Notes: generated from the letters alone by a model not told the origin. Positions 37,950 through 50,459 are shown, counted from the stretch's first letter. The stretch: DNA of 64,000 nucleotides from Asterias rubens (GCF_902459465.1 NC_047071.1:9132098-9196097); one strand, 5' to 3'. Translations and numbers: made by a program.

Positions 37950-39888
37950 ATGAAGACATTGTCTGTACTTATCGTTGTTCTTATCGGTAAGTTAGTTATA
38001 TTTCAACTTTTAATTAATTTATTATGTTACGGTTTAGGATTATGGGTTGGTGGAAACATCGGCCGTTTGGTAATGGGTATACTTAGACAATTATTTTAAA
38101 ATGGCAGCCATCTTGGAAATGCAAGATTTCGCATACTACTTGAGCAGACCATCCAATTGCATTGTTAGCTGTTATAAAAACAAAAGTTTCTTTTGAAAAC
38201 ACCTTTTGATCATAGGGCTGTTAGTGTGTTTATTTGTTAGTATCAGTTTTCTGTAGTTTGAAAACATGATCTTAACTTGGCCTTAACTTCATTTTGTAGA
38301 GTTACTTGAATGTTATTCTTTCTGTTGTTTTTTTTCTTTTTTTTTTTCTTTTTTCGTTTTTTGTTTAAGTCATTCGCACCTCAATTCTGTAATCGGTGGA
38401 GCACAGAAGTAAAACGTCTGTTGTTGTTTATCAACACCGGCGCCATAATGTCGTCATATTTTACATATATAAATCACATGACCATGAGTCACTTGATAAT
38501 GAGTCACATGACAGCTGACATTGACACTCTTAATTGTTTAGTTTCAATATTGAAGGAGCAAGGTATGCTTTTAAATTTTAAACAAACAAGCAAATAAACA
38601 AACAAACAAACAAACAAACAAACAAACAAACAAACAAACACAAGTTGTGACTACTTTAAAATAGGTGCATCGGCGTTTGTTTTATGGTTTATGGTGTACT
38701 CACACACAAACGAGTGTTTGCGCACTGAAAAAAATTCACTTTAACCTCTTAAGAAAAATATCACTGTATTTTATAATTTTGTGTTACTCCCCAGGCACAG
38801 CATTTGCCCAGAATGACGAGAGCAACGAACAGGTTGATGCAGCTGCTCAGATGGGTACCGACAACGCGGCCGGTGGGATGGCAGGTGAGGTCGATCGGCA
38901 GGGGATGGGGGTATTCTTCGGAAACATCGGCGGGAAGGTCGTCCCCAAACCACAGATGACCGGTCAGGGAGAAGGCGACGTGGAGAGCACTGAGGCCGGA
39001 GGTGCCGCCATGGAAGCTGCTGCTGTCGCAGAGCAGAATGGGGAGGAGGAGGAGACAGAGGAGAAGACTAACGAGCAAAACGAACCAGAAGAAGAATCGG
39101 AGGCAGCTGAGGCTGGGGAGGAGAATGAAGAGATGGAAGGAGAGGAGGCTGATGGTGAGGAATCAACGGGAGGTATGCCGGTTATGGACGGCGAGGAGAA
39201 CGAGGAGACCCCGGCGGGAGGCACTAATCCCTTCATCGCTATCAATGGAGGACAACCTGAGGGTGAGGGTATGGACGCTCCAGAGATGGTTGGTGGTGAC
39301 GGGGAGGGAGCTGAGATGGGCGAAGCTGGCGATGAGAGCTCTGAAGTTTCCGAAGGAGCTGCACAGACAGCCGGAGTTACCACGGATAGCGAGGAGGAGC
39401 AGGGAGCCGCCATCGGTCAACAGAGTGAGGCTGATGTTGAGAGCTCAGAGGTTGCCGAGGAAAGTGAACATGAATCCTCAAGCGTGATGACCACCAGCGG
39501 AGGGGTCCCTGTCGAAGAGGTACCCGTGGAGAAAGAGGCATCAGTTGACAATGAGGCACCAATGGATGAAAATAAACCAGTGGATATAGAGGAACCGGTG
39601 GATAACAAGGCAACAGAGGATACCGAGTCAACTGACCTCAAGTTGAACAAACTTGCTGAAAAGGCAAAGCAGCTTTCTGACGGGGTCACGACTGAGCAGC
39701 CTGGTGCCACCACGCCCCCACCCACAGAGGATAAAGATGATAAAACCTCACAGGGGCTGAGTGACGCCACCAAGACCCGTATTGCAATATCGGTGTCGTC
39801 CATCGGAGCCGTGGCACTGGTAGGTGTTATCGCTATGGCTATTGGAAAGCATACACAACGACGACCTAACTCTGGACCACCAGCATAG
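37950..39888 (+). CDS. Gene D: Glu-rich acidic single-pass membrane protein (376 aa)
   Basis: Exon 1 is 37950-37986 (MKTLSVLIVVLI plus G), donor GTAAGT. Exon 2 is 38795-39888, acceptor CTCCCCAG. The join gives MKTLSVLIVVLIGTAFA|QND, a textbook signal peptide of 17 residues. The ectodomain is dominated by Glu, Gly, Ala, Ser and Thr, with runs such as EEEETEEKTNEQNEPEEESE. Around residues 275-310 there are degenerate repeats of the form (E)PVDxx / APMDExK. A Thr/Pro segment (TTEQPGATTPPPTED) precedes the helix at about 342-363 (IAISVSSIGAVALVGVIAMA...). The tail is 13 residues with QRR. An in-frame ATG at 37863 would add a hydrophilic leader that spoils the signal peptide, so I prefer 37950. 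No cysteine-rich or enzymatic domain is visible. The function is unknown; it could bind cations through its acidic surface. Confidence 0.86.
38578..38640 (+). repeat. (AAAC)n microsatellite in intron D
   Basis: About 13 caaa units lie 155 bases before the gene D acceptor. Confidence 0.9.
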
Positions 39889-39920
39889 ATCGTATGGCAT
39901 TACACTTAGTATTGATAGGC

Positions 39921-40052
39921 CGAGTCCGAATTGGCGGCTATAACTACGGCTACGGCTGTTTCTACGTTTGTTGCTAAGGACGTATCTTGCGTCAAAGCTT
40001 GACGACGCTGAAATATAGCTGTAGCCGTAGCTGTAGCCGCTAAATTGGACAC
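39921..40052. repeat. Short inverted-repeat element, family 10, copy 1
   Basis: gtccgaattggcggctata and its inverse tgtagccgctaaattggac flank an inside of ctacggctacggct / agctgtagccgtag. It lies 33 bases after gene D. Confidence 0.7.
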
Positions 40053-40202
40053 GTCATTTTAGACCCAACGTTGATCGGTAGCCATTGCTGTCAGAGCTCA
40101 TGTCTACAACGGTGTTAGAAGACCATAATACACAAATTCAAAAGTAATCAGACTTACCGTCTTTTTAAAGTATTGTTTGTGTTGCGGGGAGTAGTGTGGT
40201 CG

Positions 40203-40329
40203 TATCAGAATTGGAGGCTATGGCTACCTGTTGTTCTGCTGTTGCTAAGGACTTACTAAACTTCATTACATGATGACGCCGTGATCTAGCTGAAGCGTAA
40301 CCGTAGCCGTAGCTGTCACTTCGGACACG
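40203..40329. repeat. Short inverted-repeat element, family 10, copy 2
   Basis: Same layout as the copy 280 bases upstream (tatcagaattggaggctatg to gtagccgtagctgtcacttc), more diverged. Confidence 0.6.
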
Positions 40330-40990
40330 GTGCATGATTGAGAAACATATTGGCCAACTCGATAAACATATTTTGTCAAGTGACATTAACTATCGAATAC
40401 ACTTCTAAGTAGTAGAACCTCAAATTGTAATGGTCGAACATATTATTATTTTCTCACGCCCCAGCCCTCCATGAAAATAGAGCAACGTAATACAATTCTA
40501 GACACATGGTGGCAGCATACTTACCCGGAAACAGACACTCCCGGAAAATAGCGCATTCTAAGAACTAGGTAATGATTAAAAAACACTTTACCGGCAAATC
40601 TCTGCAACCAGGACCTAAAGACGCCAATTTCCTCATTATTAAAAGCTGCTTCATTTTATAATAAACATATGCAAAATGCAGTCTAGTGCACAAACATAAT
40701 AATGTTCTGCCCCCCCCCCATCCCCGTCCCGCCACCTCCATCCCACCCCCACCCCGTCCCTTCCCACCCTTTAAATTAAGATTAAGAATGTTCGGCTATA
40801 AAACCGCCGTTGACTTTTTACCTTTAAAAGTATCAAGTTGTTACCTTTAAAAGTACCATGTTGAGTTAAAATTCCAGTAAATAAACTAATTATAAATTGA
40901 ACACTTGAAATGTTAGTGTTTTACAAGGGGCACAAGTTCAATGGTCACAGCAGGCCAAAGGTTGAACGTTGAATTATTACTCCAGCTGCC

Positions 40991-41160
40991 GTCGATTTCA
41001 CAAAACTCTTCCTAACATAAGACTAATCTTAGGACTTATTAGGACGAGTCCCAACCCTGCACTGTAGCATGCAGACCTTAAGATTAATCCTAAGTTAGTT
41101 AGGACGGGTTACTCGTCCTAACTCGAGATAAGACGAGTCCTAACTCTTTGTGAAATCGAC
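40991..41160. repeat. MITE family 6 (gtcgatttcaca ends)
   Basis: gtcgatttcacaaaactctt and its inverse agtcctaactctttgtgaaa-tcgac. The inside is repeats of cctaac/gttagg. A sister copy is at 59189-59352. Confidence 0.8.
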
Positions 41161-41284
41161 GGCTGTGTGAAGGGTACGTGCACACATGAAATGACTTGGT
41201 GACAGTTCATAATTCCATGTACAGCCACAAGCCTGCTCTGACCATTCAAGGACTCAAGTAAGCCTATGAACAATGATAAAGCTG

Positions 41285-41460
41285 CCGGGCAACCTCGGTA
41301 GTCTAGTTGGTAAGACACTGCTCTAGAATTGCAAGGGTCGTGGGTTCGAATCCCACCCGAGTAACATGCCTGTGATATTTTTTCACAGGACTCGGGAAAG
41401 TACTGAGTATACAGTGCTAACACACATCGGTGTATGGGTAAAAACCAAAATTAATATTCT
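41285..41460 (+). repeat. tRNA-derived SINE with tail
   Basis: tagtctagttggtaagacac (A box) and gggttcgaatcccacccgag (B box and 3' stem). Only five acceptor pairs form, so it is not a working tRNA. A unique tail with a tgtgat...tcacagg hairpin follows. Confidence 0.6.
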
Positions 41461-41849
41461 TTATCCCCGATGCAAATTTAACATCTATTAAAATGATAAA
41501 GCAATTGTCTACACTTGTTTAAAGTATACCAATCGTTTCGGACGATTATGTAGTGAGTTTTGAAGCTTGTCATTCTTATTATTGGTTTGTTTTCCAAATC
41601 TGAATTCCCTAGCATCGCCAGCATTGTGATTACTCCAGCCATTATTGACCATAACACTCAATTAAAAAAGAGCACTGGAAATGTACCTTATTCTATAAAA
41701 AACTCCATCGTTTTTAACATCGGTTAAAAAAATTATTATAAATCGTTTTAAGAACTGACATTACTGTAATAGAGAAATAGGTACGTCACAACCCTTAAAT
41801 TGAATCCGTGGTAGACTTCAGACATAAAGCCCCCTTTTAGGCATCTTAA

Positions 41850-41948
41850 AGCAACTTGGTTTGAGCCCAAATTTGCACAGGTTTGTTGGTTTACTCATTG
41901 TGCATGGGATACTGTTGACAATTACCAAAAGTATACACTGCCTTTAAA
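41850..41948 (+). repeat. MITE family 1 end fragment
   Basis: ttgagcccaaatttgcacag through gacaattaccaaaagtatac and a cctttaaag end. Confidence 0.55.
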
Positions 41949-42339
41949 GGGTCAAAAATTGCAACTTCGATGATACCATGTTATCATCTTATATTTGTTG
42001 TTATAAGCAGATTAATAATAATTATATTGCAATAAGTATTTGGGTTTAACCATATAGTCATCTTGATTTTCAATAAACTGTATGATTTTTTTAGTTTAAT
42101 TTTACTCAAAAAGGCATATTTATTAGGGACATAAAGACAAACAACATTAAAATATATTTCTAGTTTAAAGGAAATTACGTTAATGTGATTGTTTGTTTTA
42201 ACTTTTATTCGGATTTGACGTAAGGTCGTTGCGTCCGGTGTGTTGAAACGCATGTAAAATAACCCATTCCACTTATTGAAAAGAGAAGGGGTTCGCCCCG
42301 CTGTTCCTGGCTGTGGCTGCTGTATGCGCCGTAGCACCT

Positions 42340-42510
42340 TGTAAACCCTTAGAATGTGCTAAATAATAGGGTCTCAGAAATCATCACTTCAATAACCTAT
42401 AGATCTTTCTGAAAGTTTGTACATACTCAGCGCCTTGAGTACCTAGTCTGGTGGATATGAGCGGCGCCTTATAAGACTTCAATATTAGTATTAGTATTAT
42501 ATTGTTTCAT
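42340..42510 (+). repeat. Probable LINE (CR1/L2-like) 3' end or related SINE tail
   Basis: agcgccttgagtacctag, then ggcgccttataagacttcaa, ending in ATTAGT/ATT trinucleotides. This is the style of invertebrate CR1/L2 3' tails; the assignment is from memory of style only. Confidence 0.35.
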
Positions 42511-42856
42511 ACGATGCCTTTATTGCTTGATTTGTTTGTGCACGGCAACAAGTTTGAATATTTTAAAGATTTACTTCATACATCCTGCATTCTTTAACTT
42601 TTTTTGTTGCTTTAATTGTTTTAGAACGCCCGATTAAAACCTATTTTTAATGTTATTTACTTCATCCCCAAAATTAAGCTTTAAGCATAATCTTACATAA
42701 AATGACATGTTTCTGGAAACTCTGACACGTTTAATGGTTCACACTTTAACTTTCGGTAAATAACCAAGGCTGTTTTAAAAAATCATGACGTAATCATTTT
42801 GTGAATCAGCATACGCGCATCTGACAAGTCAATTAACTTTTACCAGAACGGTGTAC

Positions 42857-42863
42857 TATATAA
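42857..42863 (+). promoter_or_regulatory. Candidate TATA box of gene E
   Basis: TATATAA lies 290 bases before the gene E start codon, in a stretch that turns more GC-balanced downstream. It would imply a 5' leader of about 260 bases. Confidence 0.3.
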
Positions 42864-43146
42864 CTTTACATCCTGTTAAGCGAACGTCCGCCATTACAGC
42901 TTTGTATTCTTTAACGGAACAATACAGTGACGTTTTCTAGTTTCGATTTTACTTAACAGCCACGGACAAATACAAATAAAAACACAACGGACACCAACGG
43001 ATCAGCATAAAAGGATGAATTTTAAGTCCTGTGATTCTAATTGTTAAGATTGAGTGACTGCAGCAGGACGTGGGAAAACAAAATTCTGTTCGCTGAGATT
43101 TAATTGTGGTACGAAAATAAGTCGTGAAGTAAACTGACCTACGAGA

Positions 43147-44956
43147 ATGTCTTCAGCTAAGATTATTACATCGTTCTTGCTGGTCGCAGCTTTGAGTAAG
43201 TACAGTTATTTGTTTTTAGTTAAACCATTATTTTTGCTAACCAAAACTATTTATCATAGGACTGTTTTCTAGAAACTGATCAGTCAACCAACATGTAGAA
43301 AACAACAACCAGTTCATCATTTAAGGTATTCGGGAAATAATGCAATATCGACACATCTTCTCATACTCAATGATGATTCGATGAAAACAAACATGATTTT
43401 GACATGTATCATAACAATGAAAAAAAACTATCGCAACAAAAGCTTTCATTAGGCCTATATCTTACAGGGGAAAAAAAAAAAAAACTGTTTAGCCAACATG
43501 TCTTTGAGATGAACAGATAAGAATTTACAACTTTTCAATTATGTGTTTATTTGAGTCAGCTAAGTTCATATTCGAATCAATGTTTTGGGGAAAGTAGTGG
43601 GGCCGGAATTGGGTACGAAGGAGAAATTTCAAACTTTACGGGGATAATTACTGGGATGTTCTGCGATTGCATTAAATAGGCACATTACCTTCAAATCTCT
43701 CTCTATTTGGATAGAGTTTTTCAAGCACTGAAACACACCGGTGTGTATTGATGAGTAGGTTGCCATTAAAGATTTTTGCCTCTAGAATTATACGGCAATA
43801 ATGGGTTCGCCTTGTTGTGTAGTCAACCATTTCGGTTCTACGAAATAGTGGACAGTGTTTTGTCATGAGAGTTGCACAATACCGCAAAATGTCAATTAAT
43901 TTTCCGTCTAAACTTCTTTGTTAAACCGTATCCATTTCATTATAAACGCTTTTTGTAGCCCAAAGCGTCAGATCCGAAGCGCCGTTTAATTACAACCGGA
44001 ATTCGGGAACTCCCCTAACAGAGTCCTGTCTTCCAAGGCCGGAACGCCGGAATTCACGAGTCAACCATACATCTGTTATTATAATAGATATTAAGTGCAC
44101 TAAGTTCAATCCTAATTATTATGCCATCTGTGAGCTGATAATTGTCCGCTGACAGATTTCATTCCTAAGTTTCTCTTCTTAAAAAAATAAAATAAATAAA
44201 TAAAATAGATTGGGAAAAACAACGGAAAAAAACCATAAAAATGGGCACGACATTCAACTAACACATCCCGGTTGAAACCCAAAAGCTAAGTCTCAACTTG
44301 GCTAAGCAATTACTGCTCTGTAATCCGGTAAAAACTTACATTTCGAGGTGACGTCATTAAACCAGTTGGTGACTTCATCGTAACTTTTTTTTTCTTTTTC
44401 TTTTTGAGCTTTAATTTGTTTTCTTCTTTCAGCTTGATCTATGTTCTGTGCGTATAGCTTTTGTAAACAACTACGGCATTTTGTCTAATAATACTATCAC
44501 ATTCCTGTTTTGTTCACAGCGCTCTTCTTAGCACAGATCTCTGACAGTCGCCCCCTGAGAAAATTCCGTCGCATGAAAAATCGTCAGCGAATTGTCCAGG
44601 ATGACAGCGACGACGATGAAAGTTCCGAGTGCGGTGACAGTGGCGACGTTGACAGCGATGACGGGGACGATGACAACGGAGACGACAGCAATGAGAATCC
44701 ATGTAAGAAACCTACGACCACGACATCGCCGACCACAACTCAAGCCACGACGACTCAAGCTACGACTCAAGCCACCACATCGGTCAAGAACACGACCATG
44801 CCCCCAACAACGACAACGGTGGCGACAACGACCATGCCCCCTACAACGACAACGGTGGCGACCACAGCGATGACGACCACGACAGCGATGACGACCACGC
44901 AAGCCGTACTGACAACGCCACCAGGCAGGACTCTGCGAGGTGATGGAACGGCGTAG
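43147..44956 (+). CDS. Gene E: secreted Asp-rich / Thr-rich mucin-like protein (161 aa)
   Basis: Exon 1 is 43147-43195 (MSSAKIITSFLLVAAL plus A), donor GTAAGT. Exon 2 is 44520-44956, acceptor TTCACAG. The joined codon is Thr, giving a signal peptide that ends near LFLAQ|ISDS. The mature protein has three parts. First is a strongly basic stretch (RPLRKFRRMKNRQR, about 27-40). Second is an acidic Asp/Ser stretch with one Cys at each side (DDSDDDESSECGDSGD... to NENPCKK). Third is a Thr-rich tail with two MPPTTTTVATT repeats, expected to be O-glycosylated. Unlike its neighbours it has no membrane helix and no hydrophobic C-terminus, so it should be secreted. An alternative is that the real transcript splices out near 44940 (GAG|GTGATG) to a further exon I cannot find. 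The plan recalls Asp-rich biomineral proteins, but no homology is claimed. Confidence 0.78.
43196..44519. other. Intron E, nothing recognised
   Basis: Unassigned AT-rich DNA with A tracts. No repeat family is recognised. Confidence 0.5.
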
Positions 44957-46426
44957 ACGCTTCAATCGAGGAGTTATTCAATTTAAGATAGTATTTAATA
45001 TATTTGTATCAGTTCACGAGCCATTGATTTCATGGAAACAATGATAGACTACCAAGTTCCGTAAGAAAATCATAGTGATTTTACTTTGTCCCCATTGCTA
45101 CACTAGGCGATGTACAATTTTTCCCCATCACCGAGTCATGACATGATCTTATGCAAGTCGCCAGACACACAAGGCCTGAAGGCCACTTCAAGGTGCGGGC
45201 TATAATTATTTCCCAGTGGCCTACGCCTCCTACTCCTAGGGCTGAAACAGGGTTACCCATTTAACAGTCCATACAGATGAAGGCTTGGGTATGATCAGTA
45301 CGAAGCTTGGCCGGTAGAGCAGATTAAAGCACTACCCCCCCCCCCCCCCCCCCCCCCCCGATGGATTGCGCGTGTTCTTGGTCTAAGCCAAATTCACGTC
45401 TAAGACTAAAACTAGTGTGTGAATGATAACTAATTTAAATAATTGTATGGAGAAGATGTATATTGATCTTGGTTCATAAGTTCATAGAAGTGTTCAATGT
45501 TTATAAAAATGAAGGAAAACCAATCAAAATATTCCCAAACTATGTAGTTACTTGTTGTATCCGGACGCAGGAGACCAAAGCCAACATGCAGCTCGCACAT
45601 CAGAAGGTCAACACATCTCACTCACTTCTTCTGCCGAGTCCGGTTTCCTGAATGGCATTTCGCATTGTTATACTTCGATATAGACACATATTATAGTTTT
45701 ATTGTGAATTTGTTAATTAAAACATATTAATAAGTAACTAAATATTTGAATTATTCAAGATGAAAGTATTTTTGGTCGAAGGACTCTTATTTTCTATACC
45801 AAAGTTTTATAATGTTGGCTTGTCACACATTGTGTATTAAATAATAAAAAATAAAAAATAAATCAATTTTATTGGGTTTTTATTTCGACTTGAAAACAAT
45901 TATCTGATTTGTATGAACTTATCTTACTTTACTATCTTAAAACCAGATTGGGTGAATTAAGGGTTTTGTAAATTGGTGATAACGCAAAAAAATAAAACAT
46001 GTTATTTAATGTTGATGAAATCACAGAGCAGAATGAAAGTCACCAAGTGACGTAGGAAATTAAGTCAATTATTTATAGTTATTTGAATAATTGTGCACAA
46101 ACTGGTATACCAAGACCAAGCGTTCGTTATTTTTGGCGCCTAGTTTAACTCGTCTTGTTGGTTATGATTAGCTCGTGCAAGGTGCGTGCCGCCACGTTGA
46201 CGTTCACGGTCAAATTTGCAAATTGCAAACTGTTTATTGAAATTCATCGGAACAGGGTCGGTTTATTTTTGGACAGGAGGTAGTCAATCGGTCGATTCAG
46301 AAGACCGAAGTCCACATGATATAGAACATGTCAAGCGTGGCAGACAACAAATCTGACAAGGGTGTTTAATAAATAAAATAAAAAATAACATCAACAAACA
46401 AAAAGGCGAGCACATAGCGACACAGA
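44957..46426. other. Gene-free region after gene E
   Basis: C25 at 45335-45359, and a cluster of AATAAA motifs at 45840-45862 that could serve as a distal 3' end. Nothing else is seen. Confidence 0.45.
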
Positions 46427-46756
46427 GAAAGACCAGTCTCCTCACTTGGTGTATATCTCAACATATGCATACATTAATAAACTTGTGAAATGTTTAGCTC
46501 AATTGGTCGTCAAAGTTGCGAGATAATAATGACAGAAAAACAACCTTGTCACACGAAGGTTTTGTGCTTTCAGATGCTTGATTTTGAGACCTCCAAACCT
46601 AATTCCGAGGTCTCGAAATCAAATTCGTCGAAAATTATTTCTTTCTCGAAAACTACGTTCGTTCAGAATGTTTTATACTACCAACCTCTCCCCATTATTT
46701 GTTACCAAGTAAGGTTTTATGTTAAACACTTATTTTGAGTAATTACCAATAGTGAA
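46427..46756 (-). repeat. MITE family 1, truncated inverted copy
   Basis: gaaagaccagtctcctcact to taattaccaatagtgaagtc; the leading terminus is missing. Confidence 0.75.
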
Positions 46757-47007
46757 GTCCAAACGAATACCATGTGGGTGATGATTTGAGCATTACATGG
46801 TGTTGATTATAGACAAAATAGTAACATAATTTCTGGAATAACTATTATAAAACGCTCACAAGGAGAAAAATTGATTCTGAGAGTTAGGCATACCGTTTTT
46901 TTTTTAGTTTTTTTTGCAAGAATATTGTTTTGGTTTTACCGCATAACCGATGTTTTTAAACACTGTATACCCGTTTCTTTCTCGAGTTCTTTGAAACAAA
47001 ACCACAA

Positions 47008-47200
47008 TCAAATTCTAAATCTGAGGTCTCGAAATCAAATTCATGGAAAATTACTTCTCTCTCGAAAACTACTCCACTTCGGAGGAAGCCAATTCTCACA
47101 ATGTTTTATACCATTAACCTCTCCCCATACTCCTCACCAAGAAAGGTTTTATGCTAATAATTATTTTGAGTAATTACCAATAGTGTCCACTGCCTTTAAA
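47008..47200 (-). repeat. MITE family 1, half copy
   Basis: From ctgaggtctcgaaatcaaat to tgtccactgcctttaaa; only the half beyond the central hairpin remains. Confidence 0.7.
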
Positions 47201-48006
47201 GCAAATGAAAATTAACTGCATTTCATGTTTTTACTTGGCAAAATGTGTAAAAACAAAAAACATCTAAGATCAGGAAGAAATGAGGATGTGGTTCCGACCC
47301 CACCTACCCCCGTCCACCCCATTTCCCCCAGAGTCAAGCTTTTCCAATGTACCCTGTCTCCCGTAACGCACGTAGACATACTCAAAAGCTGTTCACGTCA
47401 ACAAAAACAATGAAGTGATTGGTTTTACTCTTTTTTTACTTTTTAGGATCCGAAACTCATGCAAAGGAAGTCTTGATTATACGAACAAGCCACAAGTGGA
47501 AGGAATGACGTCTGGGTACATCTATGGCTCTCTCGTGGATCTAATGACGTTATTCATGACGATGATCAAAATGCATTTCACAGAATTTCCTGCACATTTA
47601 TTCAGTCACCGAATGCTCTTAAGCACAGACAGCCTGGTATTCGTTTGTTCCCAGTCAGTTTGTATCTCTTATTTTCATAGCGTGTACAGCTGATGCAGCT
47701 AACATGATTACAGATTCTAGATTGCCATTTTGACTCATGTATAGAGAGTATCAACACTGGATGCCCTTAAGTTGCACTTAACTAGCAACTCTAGTGACTC
47801 TCCTGGATGCTAATCAATTCATCCGTTTTGCAGACCCTTGAAACGGTAGTTGGACGTACACATGTGACATTCCAATTCAACATGAGTTTGTTTCTTGTGG
47901 GAGTCATTCATGCCTGTAGGAAAGAGCTTTGACTTTTGTTTCATGTGACTCAAGATTTTGTTTTGTCTCAAGAACTTCGTGGAAACCAATTGACGTTGAA
48001 TCCAAG
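47201..48006. other. Region upstream of gene F
   Basis: No repeat or convincing gene. A short hydrophobic frame from 47415 has no signal context or partner exon and is not credited. Confidence 0.4.
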
Positions 48007-50047
48007 ATGGCGTCGACAGCAAGCCTTTTCTTAGTTGTCGTGATAGGTAAGTCTTAAATATTGTTTGTTTAGTTTTATAACCGGGCACATGTGATGATGT
48101 GATGGCAACTTTGGAGATTCACCGGCACTCTGACTCACTCCCGGTCAGTAGGATTGTGGTTTGTCATTGCTAATAAGTTCATTAAGTTTGACTTTAAATT
48201 GTTATACTTCTAATCAATGTATTGGTCACACTGGAGTTGTTGTTTCCATTGTATAGCATTAGGTCTGTTGTAGATTATGGCGAAACACAGATGCCTCAAC
48301 CACGACTACTCTTCGCTCTGAATATTGTTGACATCAAAGGGAACGTGCAACTTTTGTTTTGGGAACTGTTTTTGTTTATTTACATTTCATAATATTACTA
48401 TATACCCATTGAACAATAAAACGAAGTTATGAAAAAGGTTGAAGCGTCTTTTATAGATACCGCCCACAATCCAGTTAGGTCCACGCAGGAAAAAACGTTA
48501 TTGGATAACACATTCTGAGAAACTTGTAAATAGTAACGTTTCTCGGATTGTGTTGAATGTTGTTTATATTATCATACTCAATGTTTACTCAATGTTTTAC
48601 ACAATCGCAAGCTGATGTACTTCCAACCTATTAATAAGTTTGTATTGCCAATTATTTTGTATTTGTGATAATCAAACGTATACCCTTTTTCAGGATCGTT
48701 TCTTAATCAAACGGTATTGTCACAGTTGTTTCTACGCTGATAACAATTAACTGGGATAGTTTATTGCAAAAAAAAAAAAAATAATGGAATACGACGTCGA
48801 ATTTGTTCTGAAATGAAAATATGTTATCTTTGTATAAACTGTTGCAATGACAACTAAGACTCGGTTTCGAGGAGTTTTGATTTATATTTCACAATGCAGT
48901 AAGATTCGTCAACTTACACATAAAAAACGCTTCCACAATTTCTTTTGGTTAGTGAAATTGTCACATTTGTTTCGCAATGTACACATGTACGTTGATGGGA
49001 TTAAAACAATCAATTAAACAAAACAAAAGGTATATTGTTTTCCTTTCAATGGTCGGAAGGAAGGAACTTTATCCTTTGCATCAGACGCAGCTAACTCGCT
49101 GAATACGATAAATTTATGTACCAAAATAGTTCTAGAAACCATTTATAAACGTAATTACTCCGTTAGTATGTACTTCCTCATTACTTTTAATATAGACACC
49201 AACATTTGTTGATATATTTATTCTAATAAGCATGAACAACTGTGCGTCCTAGTGAATTGTCCGAATTAAAACAGAACAATTATGTTACTTTTGATTGATT
49301 AATTGGATCAACCTGTTGTATTCATCGACATTAAAATATTTGTTTCCTGTTTTGTTTGTCTCTGACCTATTTACAGGTTTCTTTGTCCTTCCATCTGTCA
49401 TTGAGTCACTCCCAATTAGTATGGAAGATGGCAAACGAGGGCAGCAACAAACAAATGGCTTTGGCGATCAAGAAAGCCAGGAGTTAGCAGGCCAGACCGA
49501 TGGTGCCGAACAGACTGGTGGAAGCTCCGAGGAGGTAGGCGCGGGAAACACCTGGCCCAGCGTCGGCGTAATCCCGGTCAACCCGGGTCCTGTGAACCCA
49601 GTCGGTCCGGGCCGAGAAGGAGGAGCCCCCGCTGCGATTCCGAGGTATCACTCAGTTGCGGTACCAAAGTACCCAGATATTGGTCCAGCTGATCCCGTTG
49701 GTAACCCAAGGATCCCACCAGTTATCCCACCTCCTGCACCCACCGAGTGGCCTGCAGCGATACCCCTGACCACCCGCACGAGGGGTGATATCGGGATGGA
49801 GGCGTTCAACCCGAGGATGAATGGGGCGGGATTTAAACCACCAAAACAAGATGTTCGGCCCAAATCAAAGTCTCCTACGATCTCCAATAACATTGCTCAT
49901 ATCTCACAAGATGAACCCAAAGCCCCACGTACACAGCCTGTACCCTTCCCAGCAATACTCGCCGTTGTAGTAATTGGTGGGGTTGTCGTCGTCACAGCCA
50001 TTGGAGGCGTAGCTTATTTCGTAGCAACAAGGGTACGGATCTCTTGA
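48007..50047 (+). CDS. Gene F: Pro-rich single-pass membrane protein (236 aa)
   Basis: Exon 1 is 48007-48046 (MASTASLFLVVVI plus G), donor GTAAGT. Exon 2 is 49377-50047, acceptor TTTACAG. The joined Gly continues a long hydrophobic signal region (GFFVLPSVIESLP), with cleavage near residue 23-25. The first third of the mature region is Gln/Glu/Gly-rich. The middle (about 75-140) is Pro/Gly/Val-rich, with PVNPGPVNPVGPG and IPPVIPPPAP. A basic Lys/Arg/Pro segment follows. The membrane helix is at about 204-230 (FPAILAVVVIGGVVVVTAIG...), with a very short tail, TRVRIS. No cysteines are present in the mature ectodomain and no known domain is visible. Exon 1 starts in the same CCAAGATGGCG context as gene B. 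The function is unknown; its place in the cluster suggests a surface matrix role. Confidence 0.84.
48047..49376. other. Intron F, nothing recognised
   Basis: AT-rich DNA, without an identified repeat family. Confidence 0.5.
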
Positions 50048-50459
50048 ACTATAGAACAATGAACTATTTCGTACCGCCACCAAACTTGATTTAAAAGTCA
50101 AGTTTAAGACAATATGGCTTTTTCAGCTTATTGTTTCTAGCATTTATTATGAAAACTGATAATCAAATTATACACAGATTCATAAAATCAGTTGTTTGAA
50201 GCAAAATGGTTCTTCCATAAAATCGAACGCACAGGACTCGTTTACTAAGAAGTTATTTTACACAAGCTTTTAATTGTATATATTATTAAATTTATATAAT
50301 GTACATGCATCTTTCTAAGTTTATATAGGTTAATTTTCTTTTCTTTTTAATATATCCTGCGCTGGCCCCGTTAATATCTAAACGTTAAATGTGTGGATTA
50401 TGGTTCCCTAACTTTAAATAAATTTACGTTCTCAAAGATCAAAACTTTCTCATACAACT

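Noticed and set aside
41285-41365. Possible intact tRNA gene
   Set aside because: The acceptor stem forms only five pairs and the anticodon arm does not fold. The sequence continues into a repeat tail, so it is a SINE.
47415-47693. Hydrophobic start frame after a tttttag acceptor-like site
   Set aside because: The phase-1 continuation from that AG stops after about 20 codons and no first exon pairs with it.
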